From the NCBI RefSeq assembly GCF_004005855.1, contig NZ_SACL01000004.1, positions 1 to 64,000 on the forward strand: 64,000 bases of DNA. The letters are read 5' to 3'. The position numbers were made by a program, and so were the translations under genes. Source of the stretch: Rhodovarius crocodyli (GTDB lineage Bacteria > Pseudomonadota > Alphaproteobacteria > Acetobacterales > Acetobacteraceae). The notes beneath the pieces were generated by a model. That model had not been told where the DNA came from. It did not search any database and was given only the letters and a program-made list of their open reading frames with translations. Positions 56,450 to 63,056 of this stretch are shown here, piece by piece. Position 1 is the stretch's first letter. Each line of letters begins with the position of its first letter.

Positions 56450-57430
56450 TCAGCCGGGCTTGCCGGGGGTGCGGCTGAACCAGAAGCTGGCCCCGCCGGG
56501 GGCGAAGCGCCCGCGCATGAAGGCCTCCAGCCCCTGCCGATTGTGCCGGGTGTGCCAGGCGCTGCCGTAGAGGATCCGGGTATCCGGATTTTCCAGCAGC
56601 AGCGCATAGAGCAGGTACTGCTCGTTCCAGAAGATCTGGTGGTCACGCATCAGATGCAGCGGCAGCCCGTCGGGCAGGAAGATGTCGTGCGCGTGGACAT
56701 AGGTGGCGCAGGTGAGTTTGGGCAGCAGGCGCAGATAGATGTGCAGGCAATCCGATTCATGCCGCACGGTATGGGTCGTGTCGATGAACAGGATGTCGCC
56801 CGCCGTCAGGTGGCGGTTGAGGAAATCGTCATCCAGTTCCTGGGCCTTATGCGTCATGAGGGTGATGCCGGGCAGCATGCGCAGCATGTCGCTCGGGAAG
56901 GGCTCGACACAGATCAGCCTGCCCTCGCCATTGGCCTTCAGGGCCTCCATCGCCACGAGGGTGGACATGCCGGAGCCGAGTTCGAGGACGGTCCGCGGCC
57001 GATACCGGCGGATCATCGCGTAATAGGCGAGGGCGTCGCTGAACGTGAAGGATCCATTCTGCCAGGCGAAGCGATGCGGATCGTCGCTGACCATCGGCGG
57101 CCGGAAATCGGCAGCATATCCGTCCAGCTCGGTCAGAAACGCCCTCATGATCGCCGGGGCCGGAAACAGGCCATCCAATTTCAAAGGGCGGGCCCTGGAG
57201 GCGGATTGTTCCAAGTCCTCGATTGTCGGAATCTCGGAGTAGAAATCACTGCGCGTCAGCGTGACGCCATAAGACTGTAATTTTTTTCGCAGGCCCGACG
57301 GCGCGTAGACCAGCCGTGCAAGAAGCTGGCCGATCTGGGCGATCTCATCTTCGTCGAAGCAGTCCTCGCCCTCAGGCAGATGTGTCCCGGGGGGAATGTT
57401 CGCGAGAATTGTCATGGTTTTCTGGAGCAT
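56450..57430 (-). CDS. class I SAM-dependent methyltransferase-like protein
   Basis: 326 residues. SAM-binding motif I is VLELGSGMSTLVAMEALKA (about residues 145-165), followed by the ligand Glu in LICVEPFP, the Asp-rich ILFIDTTHTVRHESD and VHAHDIFLPDG. This order fits the Methyltransf_24/cephalosporin-hydroxylase-like group, often found in glycan and antibiotic clusters. An uncharacterised N-terminal 100 residues precede it. The first third of the gene has lower GC and unusual codons, including a run of T near 57278, suggesting different origin. It stands alone, divergent from the diiron gene. Confidence 0.68.
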   Translation of the reverse strand: MLQKTMTILANIPPGTHLPEGEDCFDEDEIAQIGQLLARLVYAPSGLRKKLQSYGVTLTRSDFYSEIPTIEDLEQSASRARPLKLDGLFPAPAIMRAFLTELDGYAADFRPPMVSDDPHRFAWQNGSFTFSDALAYYAMIRRYRPRTVLELGSGMSTLVAMEALKANGEGRLICVEPFPSDMLRMLPGITLMTHKAQELDDDFLNRHLTAGDILFIDTTHTVRHESDCLHIYLRLLPKLTCATYVHAHDIFLPDGLPLHLMRDHQIFWNEQYLLYALLLENPDTRILYGSAWHTRHNRQGLEAFMRGRFAPGGASFWFSRTPGKPG

Positions 57431-57577
57431 GATCAGTAACCTGATTGCTGCTTACGCAAGATCATGCCCAAGAAATATATGATACGCAACGCCGGAATGC
57501 GGCTGGGGTTTCTTGCTTGCGTTGGGTTCGTCGATTGTATACCGTTTGGCCAGACACCAGCCAGCCGGAGCCAGGCC
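57431..57577 (+). promoter_or_regulatory. promoter region of the diiron-protein/ferredoxin operon
   Basis: 147 AT-richer bases between divergent genes. TTGCTT (57513-57518) and TATACC (57538-57543) or TTGTAT (57535-57540) make a weak sigma-70-like pair with 16-19 base spacing. GGAG lies about ten bases before the ATG at 57578. Confidence 0.35.
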
Positions 57578-58303
57578 ATGCCCGAATTGATGAACCCCGA
57601 CGAGTTCCGCACCGCGCTCGAAAACGCCATCAAGGGCAAGAGCGCGAACGGCTCTCCCTTCTCCAAGGCCTGGGCCTCCGGCACGCTGACCCGCCCGCAG
57701 CTCGCCCGCTGGGCCGAGAACCACTACCACTATGTCGGCCCCTTCGCGGAATACCTGGCCCTGGTCTATGCGCGCATGCCGCATGAATACCTGGAGGCGA
57801 AGGACTTCCTGCTGGCCAACATGTATGAGGAGGAGATCGGGGGCACGCGCCACACCGATCTGCTGATCCGCTTCGCCGAGTGCTGCGGCACCACCCGCGA
57901 ACGCGTCACCAACCCCGACAACATGTCCGCCACCACCCGCGCCCTGCAGGCCTGGTGCTATACCGTGGCCCAGCGCGAGCACCCGATCGTGGCGGTGGCC
58001 GGGCTGGTCGTCGGCCTCGAAAGCCAGGTGCCCAGTATCTACCGCAAGCAGACGCCGACCCTGCGTGAGAAGTACGGCTTCACCGATGAGGAAGTCGAGT
58101 TCTTCGACCTGCACATCGTCTCCGACGAGATCCATGGCGAGCGCGGCTACCAGATCGTGCTCGAACACGCCGATACGGTGGAACTGCAGCAGAAGTGCCT
58201 GCGCATCTGCGAGATCGGCGCCGAGATGCGCCTGCTCTACACCAACGCGCTGTATCGCGATTACGTGGAGCCCGAGGCCGGCACCGTGGCGCAGGCGGCC
58301 TGA
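57578..58303 (+). CDS. heme-oxygenase-like diiron protein (CADD/TenA/PqqC fold)
   Basis: 241 residues. The all-helical TenA/PqqC fold is suggested by NHYHYVGPFAEYLALVY and LLANMYEEEIGGTRHTDLL. The six positions that bind two irons in Chlamydia CADD are all present with the same spacing: Glu85-x6-His92, Glu148 (VVGLESQ) and His179-x3-Asp183-x2-His186 in DLHIVSDEIHGE. PqqC itself is cofactor-free, so this is more likely a diiron oxidase/oxygenase (HDO superfamily). An upstream frame starts at 57464, but the ATG at 57578 has a GGAG and matches the family N-terminus. First of four tightly packed genes with two ferredoxins, its likely reductants. Confidence 0.82.
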   Translation: MPELMNPDEFRTALENAIKGKSANGSPFSKAWASGTLTRPQLARWAENHYHYVGPFAEYLALVYARMPHEYLEAKDFLLANMYEEEIGGTRHTDLLIRFAECCGTTRERVTNPDNMSATTRALQAWCYTVAQREHPIVAVAGLVVGLESQVPSIYRKQTPTLREKYGFTDEEVEFFDLHIVSDEIHGERGYQIVLEHADTVELQQKCLRICEIGAEMRLLYTNALYRDYVEPEAGTVAQAA

Positions 58304-58309
58304 ACCCGC

Positions 58310-58600
58310 TTGCCGCAGATCACGGTCGTCCGTGCCGGTGAGCAGCACAGCGGCGAGGTTCCCGACAATGCGAACCTCGTCGTGCGTGCCGGCATCAAGA
58401 AGTTCCCTTTCCCGCACCTGAAATACGGGTGCGGCATGGGCAAATGCACCAAATGCACGTCCCGCGTCATCGCCGGCGCCGAGCACCTGCCCGAACCCAA
58501 CTGGAAGGAGCGTGAGCGCCTGGGCGCCAAGCTCGACGAGGGGTACCGGCTGATGTGCCAGCTCTGGCTGACGCATGACCTGACCATCGAGCAGGAATGA
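58310..58600 (+). CDS. [2Fe-2S] plant-type ferredoxin (first)
   Basis: 96 residues from a TTG start six bases after the diiron gene. Cluster ligands are Cys41, Cys46, Cys49 and Cys83, the canonical C-x4-C-x2-C...C spacing (GCGMGKCTKC, then RLMCQLW). It should carry one electron at a time, most plausibly to the diiron protein encoded just upstream. No reductase gene is adjacent. It is more basic than the second ferredoxin, so the two may have different partners. Confidence 0.88.
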   Translation: MPQITVVRAGEQHSGEVPDNANLVVRAGIKKFPFPHLKYGCGMGKCTKCTSRVIAGAEHLPEPNWKERERLGAKLDEGYRLMCQLWLTHDLTIEQE

Positions 58601-58607
58601 GCGCGCC

Positions 58608-58901
58608 ATGTTCGTGATCCTGACCAGCAAGCCCGGCCAGTTCCACACGGAGCCCGGCCCGGGCCTGACGCCCGTCGAGGCCTGGGACTATGTGTTCTGC
58701 GGGAACATCCGCGCGCATTTCGTCATCGCGGAGCTGTCTGCCGCGAGCCGCGTGCGCATCGTGGACGAAAGCGGGCCGGTGAACTCCGTGCCCACCAAGT
58801 TCCTGGAAAGCTTCGACACGATCGAGGATGCCCGCAAGGAGCTCCGCACGCTTACGACCTATGGCAACATGCCGGTCGAGCTGAAGGCCGTGGCCGCCTG
58901 A
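58608..58901 (+). CDS. small conserved-looking protein of unknown function in the diiron operon
   Basis: 97 residues, not recognised. It starts MFVILTSKPGQFHTE and includes an acidic amphipathic end (SFDTIEDARKELRTL). One Cys only (Cys31), no membrane segment and no signal. It lies seven bases after the first ferredoxin stop and shares one base with the second ferredoxin start (TGATG), so it is very likely part of the same functional unit, perhaps an assembly or docking factor. That role is a guess from position. Confidence 0.7.
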   Translation: MFVILTSKPGQFHTEPGPGLTPVEAWDYVFCGNIRAHFVIAELSAASRVRIVDESGPVNSVPTKFLESFDTIEDARKELRTLTTYGNMPVELKAVAA

Positions 58902-59206
58902 TGGAGGCAGCCGTCGAGCGGATCACCGTCACCTTCGCGACCAACGACAACAAGGCGGTCCAGGCCGACAAGGGCGCCAACCTGCTGCGCGTGTCGCTGC
59001 GGGAGAAGGGGGGCATTCCCTTCAAATGCGGGGGTGGGCTGTGCGGCACCTGCCGCTGCCACATCGATGCCGGGCTGGAACACGCCGATAAGGTAAAGCC
59101 CAAGGAGCTGAAGCACCTGACGCAGGAGGACCTGGACGCCGGATACCGGATGGCGTGCCAGACCTTTGTGAATGGGGATGTGACGGTGAGCTGGGTGAGG
59201 AAGTGA
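58901..59206 (+). CDS. [2Fe-2S] plant-type ferredoxin (second)
   Basis: 101 residues. Cys43, Cys48, Cys51 and Cys86 form the canonical set (FKCGGGLCGTCRC, then MACQTF), with an extra Cys53. The beta-grasp N-terminus ITVTFATNDNKAV is typical. It closes the four-gene operon. Having two distinct ferredoxins with one diiron protein suggests either two redox steps or two sources of electrons. Confidence 0.88.
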   Translation: MEAAVERITVTFATNDNKAVQADKGANLLRVSLREKGGIPFKCGGGLCGTCRCHIDAGLEHADKVKPKELKHLTQEDLDAGYRMACQTFVNGDVTVSWVRK

Positions 59207-59214
59207 CTTAGTCA

Positions 59215-59288
59215 GGGGCGCACTTTGCCATTTGGGGCGCCCCCAACTCGCAAAAGTCCTTTTGCTTCTTTTTCTACAGAAAAAGAAG
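59215..59288. terminator. stacked hairpins, bidirectional terminator between the ferredoxin and gshA
   Basis: Three inverted repeats follow each other: GGGGCGC/GCGCCCC (59215-59221 with 59237-59243), GCAAAAG-TC-CTTTTGC (59250-59265) and CTTCTTTTTC-TACA-GAAAAAGAAG (59265-59288). The last has a T-rich arm on each strand, so it can stop transcription from both the ferredoxin operon and the convergent gshA. Confidence 0.75.
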
Positions 59289-59293
59289 AACCC

Positions 59294-60637
59294 TCAAATC
59301 TCTGTCGCCGTCAGCGCCTTCCCGGCATCGCCCTTCCAGGCCCCGTGATACAGATCCAGCATCCGGTCGGCCTGGGTCTTGCCGCTGGCCACGATCTCAT
59401 CCAGCGGCGCCAGATAGACATCCTCGCCCAGGCCGCGCGCCTTCAGCCCGTCCCGCGCGATGGCCAGCACATCGGCCGCCACTTCCCGCACGCTGCGGCC
59501 CTTGATGCGGGCCTGCAATCCGGTCTTCGGCGCATCCAGCCGCAGCTGGCGCACTTCCTCCAGCGTCCAGTCGCGCGTCAGGGCGGCTGCGGCCTTCTGG
59601 GCCGCGTCGTCATAGATCAGGCCGACCCACAGCGCGGGCTGGGCCTGCAGCATGGCGGGCGAGCCCGCGTCGGAACCGCGCATCTCCAGGAAGCGCTTGA
59701 GGCGCACATCGCTGAACACGGTCGTCACATGGTCGGCCCAGTCGCCCATGGTCGCGACCTCGCCGGGCAGGCCCGGCAGCCTGCCGGCCATGAAGTCGCG
59801 GAAGCTCTGGCCCGCCACGTCGATCAGCCTGCCTTCGCGCGCGACGAAATACATCGGCACATCCAGCACATACTGCACGAAGCGCTCGAAGCCGAAGCTC
59901 GGCTCAAACACGCAGGCCGGGATGCCGGTGCGGTCGGGGTCGGTGTCGGTCCAGACATTGGCCCGGTTGGAGACGAGGCCGGTGGGCTTGCCCTCGACGA
60001 AGGGGGAATTGGCGAACAGGGCGGTGGCGACGGGCTGCAAGGCGAGCGACAGCCGAAGCTTCTCGGCCATGTCGGCCTCGGTGCCGAAATCGAGGTTCAC
60101 CTGCACCGTGCAGGTGCGCAGCATCATGTCCAGGCCGAGCTTGCCCTTCAGCGGCATGTAGCGGCGCATGATGGCGTAGCGCGACTTGGGCATCCACGGC
60201 ATCTGCTCGCGCGTCACCAGCGGATGGAAACCGAGCGGCGAGAAGCCGATGTCGAGCGGGCCCGAGACCTGGTGCACTTCCCGCAGGTGGTCGCGCAGCT
60301 CGTCCCAGGCGGCATGGAGGTCGGGCATCATCCCGCCCGAGAGTTCCAGCTGCCCGCCGGGCTCCAGGCTGACGGAGGCGCCGTCGCGCTTCAGGCCGAT
60401 GACCTTGCCCTGGTCCTCGATGGGCGCCCAGCCCAGGCCCATCAGCCCGTGCAGGATCGCCTCGATACCCTGGGGCGCGTAGGCGGGGGGCGTGAGGTCC
60501 GCGCGGCGGAAGCCGAACTTCTCGTGCTCCGTGCCGATGGTCCAGGCGCTTTTCGGCTTCTCGCCGGCGGCGAACCATTCGGCGAGCTGGCGCGCACCCT
60601 CTATCGGCCTCGGATCGGCTTCACCGGGGTTGGACAT
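59294..60637 (-). CDS. gshA: glutamate-cysteine ligase, alphaproteobacterial/plant type
   Basis: 447 residues. The first step of glutathione synthesis, joining glutamate and cysteine with ATP. The GCS2-type pattern is clear: WTIGTEHEKFGFRR near residue 32, SLEPGGQLELSGG near 88, and SRYAIMRRYMPLKG near 152, ahead of MLRTCTVQVNLDFGTEADM. A downstream glutathione synthetase is not seen here. It may share the purpose of the pxpABC genes, which recycle the 5-oxoproline formed from glutathione breakdown. A 13-base tandem repeat lies directly before its start. Confidence 0.93.
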   Translation of the reverse strand: MSNPGEADPRPIEGARQLAEWFAAGEKPKSAWTIGTEHEKFGFRRADLTPPAYAPQGIEAILHGLMGLGWAPIEDQGKVIGLKRDGASVSLEPGGQLELSGGMMPDLHAAWDELRDHLREVHQVSGPLDIGFSPLGFHPLVTREQMPWMPKSRYAIMRRYMPLKGKLGLDMMLRTCTVQVNLDFGTEADMAEKLRLSLALQPVATALFANSPFVEGKPTGLVSNRANVWTDTDPDRTGIPACVFEPSFGFERFVQYVLDVPMYFVAREGRLIDVAGQSFRDFMAGRLPGLPGEVATMGDWADHVTTVFSDVRLKRFLEMRGSDAGSPAMLQAQPALWVGLIYDDAAQKAAAALTRDWTLEEVRQLRLDAPKTGLQARIKGRSVREVAADVLAIARDGLKARGLGEDVYLAPLDEIVASGKTQADRMLDLYHGAWKGDAGKALTATEI

Positions 60638-60658
60638 GACTGGCTTCCCGCAACGACG

Positions 60659-60697
60659 TTGAACGACTGACTTGAACTACTGATTTGACCTACTGGC
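60659..60697. repeat. three imperfect 13-bp tandem repeats between rsmE and gshA
   Basis: Units TTGAACGACTGAC (60659), TTGAACTACTGAT (60672) and TTGACCTACTGGC (60685) follow head to tail. They cover the rsmE stop codon and most of the 52-base gap before gshA. Confidence 0.6.
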
Positions 60698-61415
60698 CGG
60701 CCCAGTCCCCGGCCAGCGCCTGAAGCGCCGCCAGCCCCGCTACCGCTGCCGTCTCGGCCCGAAGAATGCGGGGACCGAGGCGACACAGCGATACAATGGG
60801 GCGCCGCGCAAGGTCGTCAAGTTCCGCTGCCATGAAGCCACCTTCAGGGCCTATGAGCAGGGCTTCACAGCCAGAGGCGAGCCTGGCGATGGAATCGGAT
60901 TCGCGCCGTTCGGCCGCGACCAGGATGCGCCCGCCCCGCCAGGCGTCGACCACGGCATGCAGGGGCAGGGTGTCGTTCACCACCGGCACGGACAGCCGCT
61001 CGCACTGCTCGGCGGCGGCGCGCGCGATGGCGCTCAGGCGCTCGGTGTTCGCGTGGCTGGCCACCGTGCGGCGCGTGATCACGGGCTGGATGCGCGAGAC
61101 GCCGAGCTCCGTCGCCTTCTCCACCAGCCAGTCCATGGGTTCGCGCTTCAGGGCGGCCACGATCAGGGTGGGGCCGGGCTCCGCGGCGGGGGCACGCAGG
61201 CGCTCACCCAGGCGGAAGGCGCCCTTGTCCTTGCGCAGCGCCGTCAGCTCGGCGGCCCATTCGCCGTCGCGGCTGTTGAAGGCATGCAGCGCATCCCCCG
61301 GGCCACGGCGCAGCACGCCCAGGTGATGCGCCTGGGCGGGGGTCAGGGCGATCTCGGCGCCGGGGGCCAGGGCGGCGTCGGTATGAAGGCGGGGTATGGA
61401 CACGCGGCCACCCAT
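60690..61415 (-). CDS. rsmE: 16S rRNA (uracil-1498-N3)-methyltransferase
   Basis: 241 residues, the usual RsmE length. It methylates U1498 of 16S rRNA after ribosome assembly. PUA-like N-terminal domain (RLHTDAALAPGAEIALTPAQAHHLGVLR), then the SPOUT knot: ELGVSRIQPVITRRT near residue 108, LIGPEGGFMAAELDDL near 188 and LGPRILRAETAAVAGL at the end. The ATG at 61413-61415 is used; longer upstream frame has no similarity. It is divergent from ubiA, with 18 bases between starts. Confidence 0.93.
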   Translation of the reverse strand: MGGRVSIPRLHTDAALAPGAEIALTPAQAHHLGVLRRGPGDALHAFNSRDGEWAAELTALRKDKGAFRLGERLRAPAAEPGPTLIVAALKREPMDWLVEKATELGVSRIQPVITRRTVASHANTERLSAIARAAAEQCERLSVPVVNDTLPLHAVVDAWRGGRILVAAERRESDSIARLASGCEALLIGPEGGFMAAELDDLARRPIVSLCRLGPRILRAETAAVAGLAALQALAGDWAGQ

Positions 61416-61433
61416 CACGGATTCATCGTCCTC

Positions 61434-62330
61434 ATGCAAGGCTGGACCGATATCCGCTGGGACCTGATGGCGCGGCTGCCCGCGCCGGCCAGACCCTATG
61501 CCAATCTCATGCGGCTGGACCGGCCGATCGGCGTGTGGCTGCTGCTGCTGCCGGGCTGGTGGGGCATCGCGCTCGCCGCGCATTCGCTGGGGCAGGCGCT
61601 GTGGCTGGGCTTCCTGTTCGCGGTGGGTGCCACCATCATGCGCGGCGCGGGCTGCGTGGTGAACGATCTGTGGGACCGCGAGCTGGATCGCCAGGTGGAG
61701 CGCACGCGCGGCCGCCCGCTGGCCTCGGGCGAGGTCTCGGTCATGCAGGCGCTGGTGTTCCTGGCGGTGCTGGGGCTGATCGGGCTTGCCATCCTCACGC
61801 AGCTCAACTGGCTGTCCATCTGGCTGGGCGTGGCGTCGCTGGGCCCCGTGGTGGTGTATCCGCTGGCCAAGCGCGTGACGGACTACCCCCAGGCGGTGCT
61901 GGGCGTGACCTTCGGCTGGGGCGCCACGCTGGGCTATGCGGCGGCTGCCGGCACCTATGGCTGGGCGCCCTTCCTGCTGCATGCGGCGGCCTTCTTCTGG
62001 ATCCTGGGCTACGACACGATCTATGCCCATCAGGACCGCGAGGACGATGCCCAGGTGGGCATCCGCTCCACCGCGCGGCGGTTCGAGCATACGACGCGGC
62101 CGTTCCTCATCGTCTGCTACTCCATGGTCATGCTGCTGCTGTGCCTGGCTGGCTGGGCGGGCGGTCTGTCCTGGCTCTATGCGCCCGCGCTGATCCCGGC
62201 GGCGCTGCTGCTGGGCTGGCAGGTGGTGCGGGTGGACATCGACAACCCGGCCCTGTGCCTGGCGCTGTTCAAGCTCAACCGTGATGTGGGGCTGCTGATC
62301 ACGCTGGCCGTTCTGATCGGGCGGCTGTGA
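61434..62330 (+). CDS. ubiA: 4-hydroxybenzoate polyprenyltransferase
   Basis: 298 residues with about eight or nine membrane helices. The two Asp-rich motifs are NDLWDRELDRQVERTRGRP near residue 79 and GYDTIYAHQDREDD near 195, both needed for Mg-diphosphate binding. UbiA attaches the polyprenyl chain to 4-hydroxybenzoate in ubiquinone synthesis, the same substrate PobA degrades. The ATG at 61434 gives the family N-terminus; longer frame upstream runs antisense to rsmE. Stop and the next GTG overlap by four bases. Confidence 0.94.
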   Translation: MQGWTDIRWDLMARLPAPARPYANLMRLDRPIGVWLLLLPGWWGIALAAHSLGQALWLGFLFAVGATIMRGAGCVVNDLWDRELDRQVERTRGRPLASGEVSVMQALVFLAVLGLIGLAILTQLNWLSIWLGVASLGPVVVYPLAKRVTDYPQAVLGVTFGWGATLGYAAAAGTYGWAPFLLHAAAFFWILGYDTIYAHQDREDDAQVGIRSTARRFEHTTRPFLIVCYSMVMLLLCLAGWAGGLSWLYAPALIPAALLLGWQVVRVDIDNPALCLALFKLNRDVGLLITLAVLIGRL

Positions 62331-62986
62331 GCGCACCCGCCCTGAACGCGGAGGAGTTCATCCTCGCCAACACGGCCCCCGGCCGTGACACGCTGGTGCC
62401 CGAGATCACGCTGCAACTGGCCAGCGAGATCACGCCCATCTGGCAGGCCACGGAGGCCTGGCTTGCCGAGAACAACATAGAGCCGCCCTTCTGGGCCTTC
62501 GCCTGGCCGGGCGGGCTGGCGCTGGCGCGCATGCTGCTGGACGATCCCTCGCTGGTCGCGGGCAAGCGGGTGCTGGATTTCGCCTCCGGCTGCGGCATCG
62601 GGGCGATCGCCGCCGCCATGGCCGGTGCCGCCCACGTCGAGGCCAGCGAGATCGACCCGCTGGCCACGGCCGCCACCGCGCTGAACGCGCGCGCCAATGG
62701 CGTGGAGGTGACGGCGCTGGCCGAGGATGTGGTCGGCAGCGCCTGCCGCTGGGATGTGATCATGGCGGGCGATGTCTGTTACGAGGCGCCAATGACCGGA
62801 CACATTTTGCCGTGGCTACGGCGGATGGCCGGGCATGGGGCGGTTGTGCTCATCGCCGACCCCGGTCGCAGCTACCTTCCCCGTAGTGGATTGGACCCGA
62901 TTTTTCGCATTAAGGTTGAAACTTCCCGTGAGTTAGAAGACCGAGAGTTGCGAGAGGTTGTCATAGCCAATCTGAATCCGGATTGA
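62327..62986 (+). CDS. class I SAM-dependent methyltransferase, ETFB lysine methyltransferase-like
   Basis: 219 residues from a GTG start overlapping the ubiA stop (GTGA). PPFWAFAWPGGLALARML near residue 47, VLDFASGCGIGAIAAAMAGA near 82 and MAGDVCYE near 145 are the pattern of METTL20/ETFB-lysine methyltransferases, common in alphaproteobacteria. The predicted target is the beta subunit of electron-transfer flavoprotein; L11 methyltransferase relatives are an alternative. Cotranscription with ubiA is likely. Confidence 0.8.
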   Translation: MSAPALNAEEFILANTAPGRDTLVPEITLQLASEITPIWQATEAWLAENNIEPPFWAFAWPGGLALARMLLDDPSLVAGKRVLDFASGCGIGAIAAAMAGAAHVEASEIDPLATAATALNARANGVEVTALAEDVVGSACRWDVIMAGDVCYEAPMTGHILPWLRRMAGHGAVVLIADPGRSYLPRSGLDPIFRIKVETSRELEDRELREVVIANLNPD

Positions 62987-62993
62987 TTGTTGG

Positions 62994-63008
62994 ATATTGT
63001 CTCAATAT
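62994..63008. repeat. inverted repeat ATATTG-TCT-CAATAT upstream of the metalloprotease gene
   Basis: Perfect 6-base arms in the AT-rich gap between the methyltransferase and the metalloprotease gene. It could be an operator; no T-tract follows on either strand. Confidence 0.4.
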
Positions 63009-63056
63009 TGCGATGTTTCTATGGTTGTAGGGATGGTCCTCGGCTAGACGGGCGCC

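Noticed and set aside
57578-58303. PqqC (PQQ biosynthesis) as the name of the diiron protein.
   Set aside because: No other pqq gene is near, and PqqC does not bind metal, while all six CADD-type metal ligands are kept here.
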